From contig NZ_BMFT01000001.1 of assembly GCF_014639155.1 (NCBI RefSeq), positions 2,914,001-2,978,000 on the forward strand: a stretch of DNA of 64,000 nucleotides, written 5' to 3'. The stretch is from Paenibacillus segetis. GTDB taxonomy: Bacteria > Bacillota > Bacilli > Paenibacillales > Paenibacillaceae. The position numbers were made by a program, and so were the translations under genes. The notes under the pieces were generated by a model. It was not told the DNA's origin. It saw nothing but the letters and a program-made list of their open reading frames with translations, and ran no database searches. This document shows, piece by piece, positions 34,810 to 42,575 of this stretch (positions within the stretch are counted from its first letter, which is position 1; each line of letters begins with the position of its first letter).

Positions 34810-36000
34810 TCATTCTCCTTGATCTTGTACTATTGGAAGTTCTTCTGCTATATCCTGTTCTACTTCAAAAAGCACTTTCATATAAACTTTACCATTGTCT
34901 GTCTTCTCATGCAAAATTTTTTGTTCTAGAATAGCCGAGTTTACACCGTATTTAGCCACAATATCTCTTTGTGCTCGTACTATCCCTTCCTTTTTTGCAT
35001 TCTCCTGAGAACGTTTCAACTCAATTTCCGTCGTTTCATATACTTTCTCGGTCATCCACCCTATAGGTAGCTTGATATCCCGCCAAGATAATGGATCAAG
35101 CTCAACTAAGGTTTGCGACTGTTCATAACCTAACTTACCATATCCAGACAGCTGAACAGCTGTTTTCCCAAAATATAAAAAACCACGCTGTTTCGACTCT
35201 CCTGTATATACCTTCTGTTTGTGAACTAGAGGTACCTCTATATTGTACTCGTGCCATACAATTCCTTTGACCTCACCTTTAGACACGACGGCTTGACCAC
35301 CCTGCAGACCTGAAATAAGCACTTGGCCCTTCTTAACCCGATCATTCTTCCTTACTTGCGGCAAACCCTTCTCAGCATAAATATGAGTCACTACCGCATC
35401 CGCTTTACTAACTAAATCCTGAGGGTTATGCAGCTCCTGTTCCTTTGGGACATTAGCTTCGACAATCTGAATAGTAATCACTGTTCCCGTACGAGAGACA
35501 CCTACCCAGGAGGTACCCGGCAGTTTACGGGTTAATTCAGCAGATAACTTGTCCTGTGCCTTTAACCGAAAAATCCATTGGAATGGATAAATACCTTCCT
35601 GACGCGCTGCATTTAGTACATCCTCAGTTACTATTTTCTCATTGCCTTTGACTTGCACAGACCATACTAGTGAAGTCAGGCTGAAGATCACAGCGATAAA
35701 CATGGCAAAACCTAGGATAAACCATTTTCTTCTCCACAGACGCTCCAACATGAATGGCATACCATAACGTCGTTTAACATGCAGTCTGCAGCCTGTCCCC
35801 TTTAAAAGCGGACGTAAAGAGAAAAAATCCGCTAGTTGAATATTTAATTCCATATTTCCATTCGTTAATGGTCTTAAATCCCACACTTCAATATTCCGCT
35901 TGGCTAACTCATTAATAAAAATTTCAATCTGCTTCTCCTGTTTACTACGCACGACAATGGTTACAAATCCCCGTAAACGGGATAATACTGGTGATTTCAC
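34810..36000 (-). CDS. yqfD: Sporulation protein YqfD
   Basis: A 396-residue membrane protein of the YqfD family, needed for normal sporulation in B. subtilis. The N-terminal cytoplasmic part (about 1-85) is followed by one transmembrane helix (about 92-112) and an extracytoplasmic domain with VWSVQVKGNEKIVTEDVLNAARQEGIYPF. The GTG start shares GTGA with the yqfC stop, so the two are coupled. Confidence 0.9.
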   Translation of the reverse strand: MKSPVLSRLRGFVTIVVRSKQEKQIEIFINELAKRNIEVWDLRPLTNGNMELNIQLADFFSLRPLLKGTGCRLHVKRRYGMPFMLERLWRRKWFILGFAMFIAVIFSLTSLVWSVQVKGNEKIVTEDVLNAARQEGIYPFQWIFRLKAQDKLSAELTRKLPGTSWVGVSRTGTVITIQIVEANVPKEQELHNPQDLVSKADAVVTHIYAEKGLPQVRKNDRVKKGQVLISGLQGGQAVVSKGEVKGIVWHEYNIEVPLVHKQKVYTGESKQRGFLYFGKTAVQLSGYGKLGYEQSQTLVELDPLSWRDIKLPIGWMTEKVYETTEIELKRSQENAKKEGIVRAQRDIVAKYGVNSAILEQKILHEKTDNGKVYMKVLFEVEQDIAEELPIVQDQGE

Positions 36001-36290
36001 TGTTCATCCTCCGTTCCTCGATATTTGATGCCCAAAATGGTACCTTCAACGAAAACTTCATCTGGCATAATGGCTTTGATCACCAGCCCTTTTCCCTCGA
36101 CCTCCATCGTTCCATGACTTAGTTCAAGATGAAGTTCCTGAGGTGAAAAGTGAATCACACCACGGTGGTTCTCTATGTACAATTGCTTACCTCCGATCAA
36201 GGTGAGCCTGGGCAAATCAAACATGAGATCTCTGGGCAAGTCGAGTACATCGACCGTCCATTTACGGAATTTGCGAGCAATCCGGCTCAT
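35997..36290 (-). CDS. yqfC: Sporulation protein YqfC
   Basis: A 97-residue protein that opens with RKFRKWTVDVLDLPRDLMFDLPRLTLIGGKQLYIENHRGVIHF, the YqfC signature, and forms a probable small beta-rich domain. Members are sporulation specific (sigma-E regulon in B. subtilis). I start it at the ATG at 36290, 9-11 bases after AAGGAGG, rather than at 36338. Confidence 0.87.
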   Translation of the reverse strand: MSRIARKFRKWTVDVLDLPRDLMFDLPRLTLIGGKQLYIENHRGVIHFSPQELHLELSHGTMEVEGKGLVIKAIMPDEVFVEGTILGIKYRGTEDEQ

Positions 36291-36406
36291 AAAGTGCAGT
36301 CCTCCTTCCTCTACTGTACAAATTATGCGAGGAGGCACTGATTTATGAGAAACGGTGAAAAAGGAAAAAACACCTTCTACATAGTAGAAGGTGTTCGTTG
36401 AGTAGG

Positions 36407-36850
36407 CTATTGCAGTAGCTGTTGAACCGCCTGGTTTACAAGCTTGCCATCTGCCCGTCCTTTAACCTTGGGCATTAACGCGCTCATCACTTTCCCGATA
36501 TCAGCTTTCGAAGAGGCACCGGTTTCCTGGATGGTCTGCTGTACAATGACTTTAATTTCTTCTTCGCTTAACTGTTCGGGAAGGTACTCGGCTAAGATCT
36601 CCGCTTCCGCTTTAACTTTTTCGGCAAGGTCATTACGACCCGCTTTCTCAAATTCTTGGAGGGCATCTTTGCGCTGTTTGATCTCACGACTTAGGATATC
36701 AAGCACTTCATTATCGTTCAAAGTTCTTTTCAAATCTATCTCAAGATTCTTCATCGTGGCACGAACCATTCGAATAGTGGAGAGCTTGAACTTGTCTTGA
36801 CTCTTCATCGCTTGCTTCATATCTTCGTTCAATCGCTCGCTAAGATTCAT
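36407..36850 (-). CDS. yqeY: GatB/YqeY domain protein
   Basis: A 147-residue helical protein with the YqeY pattern: [26 protein letters not shown] near the start and [13 protein letters not shown]...[26 protein letters not shown] at the end. The domain also occurs at the tail of GatB, the tRNA amidotransferase subunit, and is thought to contact tRNA, but free YqeY has no proven role. AGGAGG lies 10 bases upstream, and rpsU is immediately ahead. Confidence 0.9.
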   Translation of the reverse strand: MNLSERLNEDMKQAMKSQDKFKLSTIRMVRATMKNLEIDLKRTLNDNEVLDILSREIKQRKDALQEFEKAGRNDLAEKVKAEAEILAEYLPEQLSEEEIKVIVQQTIQETGASSKADIGKVMSALMPKVKGRADGKLVNQAVQQLLQ

Positions 36851-36866
36851 AGTGACTTAAATCCTC

Positions 36867-37040
36867 CTAAAACTTTCTCTTACGAGCAGCCTCGGACTTT
36901 TTCTTGCGCTTTACGCTTGGCTTTTCATAATGCTTGCGTTTCTTCACCTCAGCCAATACACCATCTTTTGCAATGGAGCGCTTAAAGCGACGAAGTGCAG
37001 CATCAATTGTCTCGTTTTTGCGAACTTTAGTTTCAGACAC
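36867..37040 (-). CDS. rpsU: 30S ribosomal protein S21
   Basis: A 57-residue very basic protein found by direct translation: [20 protein letters not shown], then [25 protein letters not shown], with a KRKF end, the S21 signature. The start is GTG, 8 bases after GGAGGG. S21 is the first gene of the cluster behind a near-consensus promoter, followed 16 bases later by yqeY. Confidence 0.95.
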   Translation of the reverse strand: MSETKVRKNETIDAALRRFKRSIAKDGVLAEVKKRKHYEKPSVKRKKKSEAARKRKF

Positions 37041-37100
37041 CAGTTTTCCCTCCCTCCGACCAGACCGTCCAAGAGCTTATAACACGGTTCATCACACTTC

Positions 37101-37130
37101 ATTATAGGGGAATAATAAATAGGGTGTCAA
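37101..37130 (-). promoter_or_regulatory. Promoter of the rpsU-yqeY cluster
   Basis: On the minus strand a perfect TTGACA (37125-37130) and a perfect TATAAT (37101-37106) are separated by 18 bases, 60 bases ahead of rpsU. Confidence 0.8.
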
Positions 37131-37178
37131 CCTGACTCTTAGGTTTTTTCTCTTCCAATTTCTTTAGTGCTATTTCTT

Positions 37179-37541
37179 TTAGGCGTGAGACTGCGAATTT
37201 TGTACCAAAGCTCCTAATTTAGAACCCCCAAGCAAATGGTAATGAATGTGCGCAACAGCTTGTCCACTATCCGGACCACAGTTGTTGATCAACCGATAGC
37301 CAGTGTCGGCTACCCCCAGTTTCTCAGCAACATTTTGGGCAACACGGTGCAATTCTCCAATCATCGCAAAGTCCCCAGACTGTACATCATTCATCGAAGC
37401 GATATGCTTCTTCGGAATAATCAATACGTGAGTCGGTGCTGCTGGCTCGATATCATGGAACACAAGAAAAGAATCGTCCTCATAAACTTTGTTACTAGGA
37501 ATCGTTCCTTCTACTATTTTGCAAAACAAACAATTATCCAT
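37179..37541 (-). CDS. HIT family nucleotide-binding protein
   Basis: A 120-residue histidine-triad protein of the Hint/HinT type, with H98, H100 and H102 in VAHIHYHLLGG, the N-terminal CLFCKIVEGTIPSN (Cys4 and Cys7) and PTHVLIIPKKHI. Such enzymes hydrolyse adenosine phosphoramidates or aminoacyl-AMP; the true substrate here is unknown. The reading frame extends to 37706 into the structured RNA region, but the ATG at 37541 with GGAGGG 8-9 bases upstream is the start. It is preceded by the Fnr-type promoter and terminator-like RNA described below. Confidence 0.93.
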   Translation of the reverse strand: MDNCLFCKIVEGTIPSNKVYEDDSFLVFHDIEPAAPTHVLIIPKKHIASMNDVQSGDFAMIGELHRVAQNVAEKLGVADTGYRLINNCGPDSGQAVAHIHYHLLGGSKLGALVQNSQSHA

Positions 37542-37590
37542 CTTCGTAGCCCTCCTACAAGGAATATGTACCATCATACCGAAAAAAGAC

Positions 37591-37720
37591 AAAAAAAAGA
37601 AGCACCCTGCTCCTTCTATCAAGAAGGTTTGCTGGTCGTACGGACGTATTGGACCGAATAACGATTCAGATGCTCTGTCACCAATACGTCCGACGGGGTG
37701 CTTCAAATATGATGTCGGCT
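37591..37720 (-). ncRNA. Candidate structured RNA (three-way junction with terminator), or regulated leader of the HIT gene
   Basis: On the minus strand an outer 9-bp stem, GAAGCACCC (37696-37704) with GGGTGCTTC (37599-37607), encloses two further hairpins. One is a perfect 12-bp stem CGGACGTATTGG with CCAATACGTCCG, carrying an inner CTGAAT-CGTT-ATTCGG hairpin. The other is CCTTCT-TGAT-AGAAGG. The outer stem is followed by eight T (37591-37598). The RNA would begin near 37720 at the promoter with the Fnr-like box. No reading frame explains it. It may also be the terminator of the addB-sbcC operon upstream; I know no named family that it matches. Confidence 0.55.
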
Positions 37721-37726
37721 AACTGT

Positions 37727-37769
37727 AGTATAACAGCAGGTTGAAGCTGTATCTGTGATGTACATCACA
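37727..37769 (-). promoter_or_regulatory. Fnr/CRP-type class II promoter ahead of the structured RNA and HIT gene
   Basis: A perfect 16-bp palindrome, TGTGATGTACATCACA (37754-37769), matches TGTGA-N6-TCACA, the CRP/Fnr-family consensus. 21 bases further along the minus strand is an extended -10, TGTTATACT (hexamer 37727-37732). The inferred start at 37720 puts the palindrome centre at -41.5, the class II activator position. There is no -35-like hexamer, which fits activator dependence. Confidence 0.65.
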
Positions 37770-37784
37770 ACCAAAAATAAAATA

Positions 37785-40700
37785 TCATAAATTTTCCAAT
37801 ACAGCCCTGGAGCCTTCGCCACCGCTTTCCGCTGGTATAACTACCAGCTTACGTGGTAAGCGAGCTCGCAATTCTGCAACATGGCTAATGATCCCTACAG
37901 AGAGATGATCATGATGCAGATGCTCCAACGATGTAATTACAGTATCTAGCAATTCGGGGTCCAGTGTCCCAAACCCTTCATCAAGGAAAAAGAACTGTAG
38001 CGGATATTGTCCGCGAAGTTGGATCTGGGCAGAGAGCGCCAGTGCCAGTGCGAGTGAGGTGAGGAATGTCTCCCCACCAGAAAGGGTAGCTACCGGACGT
38101 TTCACTCCGCCATTCGCATCGTCGCATATGACAAATCCACCGCTAGAATCCGTCTCCAATGCATAGCGTTGCTTCGTCAGGAACCTTAAACGCTGTGAAG
38201 CTGCTTGACTAACATTCATGAGCTGTTCTTCAGCCACATACTCAACAAATGCATTACCTCGGAGTGAAGATTGTAATTTACTGAGCAATCCTGCTTCATG
38301 TTGAAGCTTGATCCGTCTCTCTTCTAGTTCCCTCCAACGAATATGCCTGGTCTGAAGATCTTCAAGATCACGCTCAGTTCGAGCCTTATTCTGCAGCGCT
38401 TCCTCATCCTGTTCTTTGGCTAGGGCCAGTTTTGTAGAACAATGACTCCACTCTTCGTCAGTCACCACTCTACCATCCAGCTTTGTATCCAGTTCTTTAA
38501 GTCCAATTTGGAGTTCTCGTTCGTTGTCTCTGTGCAACCTGATCTGCTCAGTAAAACTCTGGATCATTCCACCATCGATCATTGCTTCCTTCACTTCTTC
38601 TTCACTTGCAAACGGTGAAGTCTCCAATTCCCCCTGCCAACGTTGCATCAGAGCTTGTTTCTGCTCCTGAGCCGCTATCGCGGCCTGTCTGGCGAGTACA
38701 TCAGCTTTGGCAAACTCATGGCTCTGCGATAGCGCCTGGCTTTGGCGAAGGGTACTCTCTTGAGCATCTAGGCGAAGCGCTTGTAAACGCTGATTCGCTT
38801 CATTCCATAATTTCTCCACATCAGCCCCGCCAGTCCAGATCCTCAACCGCTCCTGCTTATCCTTAAGCAGTTCCTCTTTACCTTGTTGCTGCGTATCAAG
38901 CTGTAACAGGACCTTATCTAATTCAACAACATCACGCCCCAGTGCTAACAATTTAGCACCCTTCTCTTCGATAAAAGGTACACTAAGGGCAAGGCGCTGT
39001 TTGATCTCTTCAGCTTTAGCATCCTTATCTTGAATTAGTTTCAAGCGTGCAGAAGCAGATTCTAAGGAACCTTGTGGTTGTTCTTTCTCCCATTCCTGCT
39101 TCTTGATATGAAGCTCATTTCGAAGTGACTCGCTTCGAAGCTTCGATTGTTCCAACAGTCCAGAAGCAGATGACATATCCACCTCCGCAGCTGTACGCAA
39201 TGGCTGCAACTTGATCCGTGCGGCTGTAGCAGCCTTACTATCCCTTTGCAGCTCTTCCAGAATGGAGTGCAAAGTATGATGCTGCTGACTTAAGTTCAAA
39301 GCCTCACGGCCGGCTTCCAGTGCTCCTATCATCGATTCTATGCTGCCTGGTTCGGATTCTTTCTCAGATGAATCCAGACTAGTCGCGACTTGATTCCGAG
39401 CAAGCGAGCTTAATCCTTCTGCTTCTGGAGCGCCTAACAGCTCAAGGAGACTGAGGCAGTTGTCTATATCTCTAGATAACGCATAGCGAAGCTCACGAAT
39501 TTGGCCCTGTAAGTTTGCGATCTCATCAAGTTGTATTTCGCTTCCTGAGCTATCGTCAATCCCTGCAAGTGCTGGCTGCGGATGATGGACCGATCCACAT
39601 ACCGGACAGGATTGTCCATCTTGCAATCCTTCAGCCAAAGTAAGTGACCATACACGATTCTCTCGATCTTTGAGCGCTTGCCGCATGGCTACTTCTTGAA
39701 GGCTTAAGGCATCGCTACAAGCGATAGCGCGTGACTCTATCGCGAACAGATCGGTAGCAGTTTGTACTAACGAAGCAGCCATGTTCCTACACACGAATTC
39801 CGCCTCTTGCTCTTTCAGCGTAATATCTTTCAATCGTAAGGCGCATTCTTCAGCCTTAGTGCGATGCCCGCTTTCCTCTACCTCTGCTCTAGACAATTGC
39901 TCCTGCAGCATCTGTAGGGCCTGTTCGCGTTCTCCCGCTATCTGAACTTCTCGGCGTTCAGAAGCCTTAACTTCGCAACCCTTCAGCAGTTCTTCAAGCT
40001 CCTGCTTCCGATGTTGTGCCTTAGCAAGGAGCTGTTCCTCTTTCTGCGTCTCCTCACTCAGCAGCAACCGTCGTGCGTTACCTTCCTGCGACTTGCGCTG
40101 TAACTCGCGAAACTCCAAGAGCAAAGCATCGCATTCTCGCTGCAATATTCTGGCCTGCTCCAGTTGATCGAGCCGCTGCAGTAGGAGCGGCTCCTCGCGT
40201 CCAAGTAAAGCCGTGGCGGCTTCCGCCTTAGCAACCGCCTGTGTAGCCAAGGCCTCCGCCTCCTGCGCGGCCTTATGGGCAGCTTCCGCCAATGACTCCC
40301 GCTCCGCTAGGAGCCGCTCCGCCTCCTTCCAGGCCGTCAGCGTCGGCCTTATTTGCTCCGAGGCAGTCGCTTTGGCAAGCTTCGCTTCTAATTCTGCTAT
40401 CGCACCCTCGCGCTCCTGCAGTGCCTTAAGCTCCGTAGTGCGCCGGTTGTGCTCCAGAGCAAGCTCACGCACCTTAACGAGTTGATCGAAGCGTTGCTGT
40501 GCATCTCCCAGTTCACGGCGCCGAGTCTCAGCTAATAAGATCGCCCCTTTCATCATCGCTTCCGCTTCTCGCAGCATTTCCTCTGAGGCATTGCCAAGCC
40601 CCTGCTGTTCCGCGTTTAGCTCACGCAACGAATTGTCCGTCTCCTTCACTTTACGAGCTAGCTTCTGCCCTAGTAAATCTCCGTATTTCTCCAAGTGAAA

Positions 40701-41222
40701 TAATCGCTGGAGCATGGCTCTCCGATCGGCACCTTTCAGCGATAGGAACTCGGCAAACTTACCCTGTGGCAAGACGACAGCCCGGGTGAAGTCGTCCATT
40801 TTAAGTCCAATTTTCTCCTCAACACATCTTGTTACATCAGCTAGCTTATCAGCCTTTACCTGCTCCCCTTCTGGCAAAACTTCGATAAAGCGACTGATCG
40901 TATTACTGATAGACAATTCATTTTGCCGTTTGAAACGTCTCTCCACCCGATAACGTTCAGTACCTTTTGCAGACATTAATTCGAAGGTAAAGGATACGAA
41001 TAATGAATCCTCCGATTGGTTCATAATTCCTTGCGTTCCGCCTGAAGCACGGCCCACCTTGCCATACATCGCAAGGGTGATTGCGTCCAAAATAGTAGAC
41101 TTTCCACTGCCCGTAGGACCAAATATCCCGAACAAACCCATCTCACATAGTGCACTAAAATCTATTTCTTGCATCTCCCGGTAACTCTGTAACCCCGAGA
41201 GCTTCAGTGATATCGGCTTCAC
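37785..41222 (-). CDS. sbcC: Nuclease subunit SbcC (Rad50-like ATPase)
   Basis: A 1,145-residue SMC-like ATPase of the SbcCD complex, which opens hairpins and trims blocked DNA ends. Walker A GPTGSGKS is at 35-42, and long coiled coils lie on both sides of the zinc hook CPVCGSVHHPQ at about 539. The ABC signature LSGGETFLTSLALALALS and Walker B FFFLDEGFGTLD follow near 1,040-1,085. GTG start directly after the sbcD stop, with GGAGGAGG upstream; last gene of the addB-addA-sbcD-sbcC operon. Confidence 0.95.
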   Translation of the reverse strand: MKPISLKLSGLQSYREMQEIDFSALCEMGLFGIFGPTGSGKSTILDAITLAMYGKVGRASGGTQGIMNQSEDSLFVSFTFELMSAKGTERYRVERRFKRQNELSISNTISRFIEVLPEGEQVKADKLADVTRCVEEKIGLKMDDFTRAVVLPQGKFAEFLSLKGADRRAMLQRLFHLEKYGDLLGQKLARKVKETDNSLRELNAEQQGLGNASEEMLREAEAMMKGAILLAETRRRELGDAQQRFDQLVKVRELALEHNRRTTELKALQEREGAIAELEAKLAKATASEQIRPTLTAWKEAERLLAERESLAEAAHKAAQEAEALATQAVAKAEAATALLGREEPLLLQRLDQLEQARILQRECDALLLEFRELQRKSQEGNARRLLLSEETQKEEQLLAKAQHRKQELEELLKGCEVKASERREVQIAGEREQALQMLQEQLSRAEVEESGHRTKAEECALRLKDITLKEQEAEFVCRNMAASLVQTATDLFAIESRAIACSDALSLQEVAMRQALKDRENRVWSLTLAEGLQDGQSCPVCGSVHHPQPALAGIDDSSGSEIQLDEIANLQGQIRELRYALSRDIDNCLSLLELLGAPEAEGLSSLARNQVATSLDSSEKESEPGSIESMIGALEAGREALNLSQQHHTLHSILEELQRDSKAATAARIKLQPLRTAAEVDMSSASGLLEQSKLRSESLRNELHIKKQEWEKEQPQGSLESASARLKLIQDKDAKAEEIKQRLALSVPFIEEKGAKLLALGRDVVELDKVLLQLDTQQQGKEELLKDKQERLRIWTGGADVEKLWNEANQRLQALRLDAQESTLRQSQALSQSHEFAKADVLARQAAIAAQEQKQALMQRWQGELETSPFASEEEVKEAMIDGGMIQSFTEQIRLHRDNERELQIGLKELDTKLDGRVVTDEEWSHCSTKLALAKEQDEEALQNKARTERDLEDLQTRHIRWRELEERRIKLQHEAGLLSKLQSSLRGNAFVEYVAEEQLMNVSQAASQRLRFLTKQRYALETDSSGGFVICDDANGGVKRPVATLSGGETFLTSLALALALSAQIQLRGQYPLQFFFLDEGFGTLDPELLDTVITSLEHLHHDHLSVGIISHVAELRARLPRKLVVIPAESGGEGSRAVLENL

Positions 41223-42404
41223 TTATTCATCCTCCTCCCCAACCTTGAGTTCATCGTCACTCGCAATGAGAGACATAAATAACTCAACCAGTTCCTCTTC
41301 TGGCTCCGCCCCTCCACTTTGCCGCTGATAGAACTTGCGGAATAACTCAGGAACAGGCATCTGAGCGCGAGAAGTTAATGTAGCTTCTTCCTCAAGAGCA
41401 GGGTAAAGAGGACGGATATGAATGATACCCTCATGTGCTTTTCGCAGAGATTGAATGTCCCCAAGCGACATCGCTTCCGTTAAGCTGATCTCAAGGTCTA
41501 TGAAGGCATGACTATCCCTGCCTTCATCAAGCCAGCGCCGAACCTCATCAAGTCCGCCACGGCAGGCCCATTTGACCAGCGGACGACCACTACTAATAAA
41601 TAACTCCTCAGTCCGCGGAGCCTCTCCTGGAGTAATATCTAACATCATGACAGACTTCGCCTGTCCCGCTTCAGAAAAGCTGTAGGCAAGAGGAGATCCG
41701 CTATAACGGATCATCCCGCTTCCCTTTACAGCCTGAGGGCGATGCAAATGACCCAGTGCTGTGTATTGTGCTCCAATATCCAGCGCTGAAGGATCAACCG
41801 TATAAGCACCACCAACTTGAATAGGCCGTTCGGAGTCACTTTCAACTCCGCCGAGTACGTAAATGTGGCTCATCGCTAAATTAACCGTATTCGGGCTAAA
41901 GGAGCTTGCCAGCTGTCGCATCAGCCGACCAACCTTGGCACTATAAGCCACACGTAGCTCTACCTCATCCCCCTCTCCGGCAAGTAACTCAGAGAGACGT
42001 GCTTCTGATGGATAAGGTAATGCCGCAATGATGGCCGTCTCCGCGGTGCGAGGTATGTGAATTTTAATCGCCTCTGGAGAGGGAAGTCCAACTAATGTAA
42101 TGCCCTGTTGCCATACTAAAGGAGAAGCCGCCGCTACCCGTTCAGGTTGATCATGGTTTCCAGCGATAACGACCAATTGGCGTCCATTTTGACTGAGCCG
42201 AGCCGCTGCTTCGTAGAACATTCCTTCGGCTGCAGCTGGTGGATTAACACTATCGTATACGTCCCCCGCCATCATAATCATATCGGCCTGTTGATCTTCC
42301 GCCATAGCGACAAGCTCATCAAGGAACTTTTCCTGTTCCTGCAAACGGCTCCTTCCTTCTAGCGTTCGGCCCAAATGCCAATCTCCTGTATGCAAAATAC
42401 GCAT
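41223..42404 (-). CDS. sbcD: Exonuclease subunit SbcD
   Basis: A 393-residue Mre11-like metallophosphatase. The metal sites are all visible: GDWHLGR (Asp7, His9), MMAGDVYDS, IAGNHDQPER and LAMSHIYVLGG plus TALGHLHRPQ. The C-terminal capping part is acidic (EPEEELVELF, GEEDE end). It partners with SbcC and overlaps its start region. GGGGAG lies 7 bases before the ATG. The MITE-like element separates it from addA. Confidence 0.95.
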   Translation of the reverse strand: MRILHTGDWHLGRTLEGRSRLQEQEKFLDELVAMAEDQQADMIMMAGDVYDSVNPPAAAEGMFYEAAARLSQNGRQLVVIAGNHDQPERVAAASPLVWQQGITLVGLPSPEAIKIHIPRTAETAIIAALPYPSEARLSELLAGEGDEVELRVAYSAKVGRLMRQLASSFSPNTVNLAMSHIYVLGGVESDSERPIQVGGAYTVDPSALDIGAQYTALGHLHRPQAVKGSGMIRYSGSPLAYSFSEAGQAKSVMMLDITPGEAPRTEELFISSGRPLVKWACRGGLDEVRRWLDEGRDSHAFIDLEISLTEAMSLGDIQSLRKAHEGIIHIRPLYPALEEEATLTSRAQMPVPELFRKFYQRQSGGAEPEEELVELFMSLIASDDELKVGEEDE

Positions 42405-42464
42405 CGTCTTTCTCCCCCTCTAACTTTGCCTCACTGTTATACCTTTTCTTTATTACAAGTGCGT

Positions 42465-42570
42465 GTTCAAAAAGTCAGATATTCAGCACCAGAGGGCCCG
42501 GCTGAATTCAAGATTCGATGTCGAATCCGCTTCTCGATAAGCTTCTTGATCAATAGATGGCTTTTTGAAC
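42465..42570. repeat. MITE-like element with terminal inverted repeats, between sbcD and addA
   Basis: A 106-bp element is bounded by GTTCAAAAAG (42465-42474) and its inverse CTTTTTGAAC (42561-42570); the match continues imperfectly inward (GTCAG against GCCAT). Its interior holds a further palindrome, GATTCGATGTCGAATC, and no coding frame. The right end lies 5 bases from the addA stop. A 21-base copy of the left end and its flank occurs at 14048. No transposase is present, so this is a non-autonomous element or remnant. I cannot see a clear target duplication. Confidence 0.6.
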
Positions 42571-42575
42571 AACCT

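Noticed and set aside
37542-37706. 55-codon extension of the HIT protein
   Set aside because: It would be translated across the structured RNA and U8 tract; the ATG at 37541 has a strong ribosome-binding site and matches the family length.
42420-42575. Possible complete insertion sequence
   Set aside because: The element is only about 106 bp, with no transposase frame.
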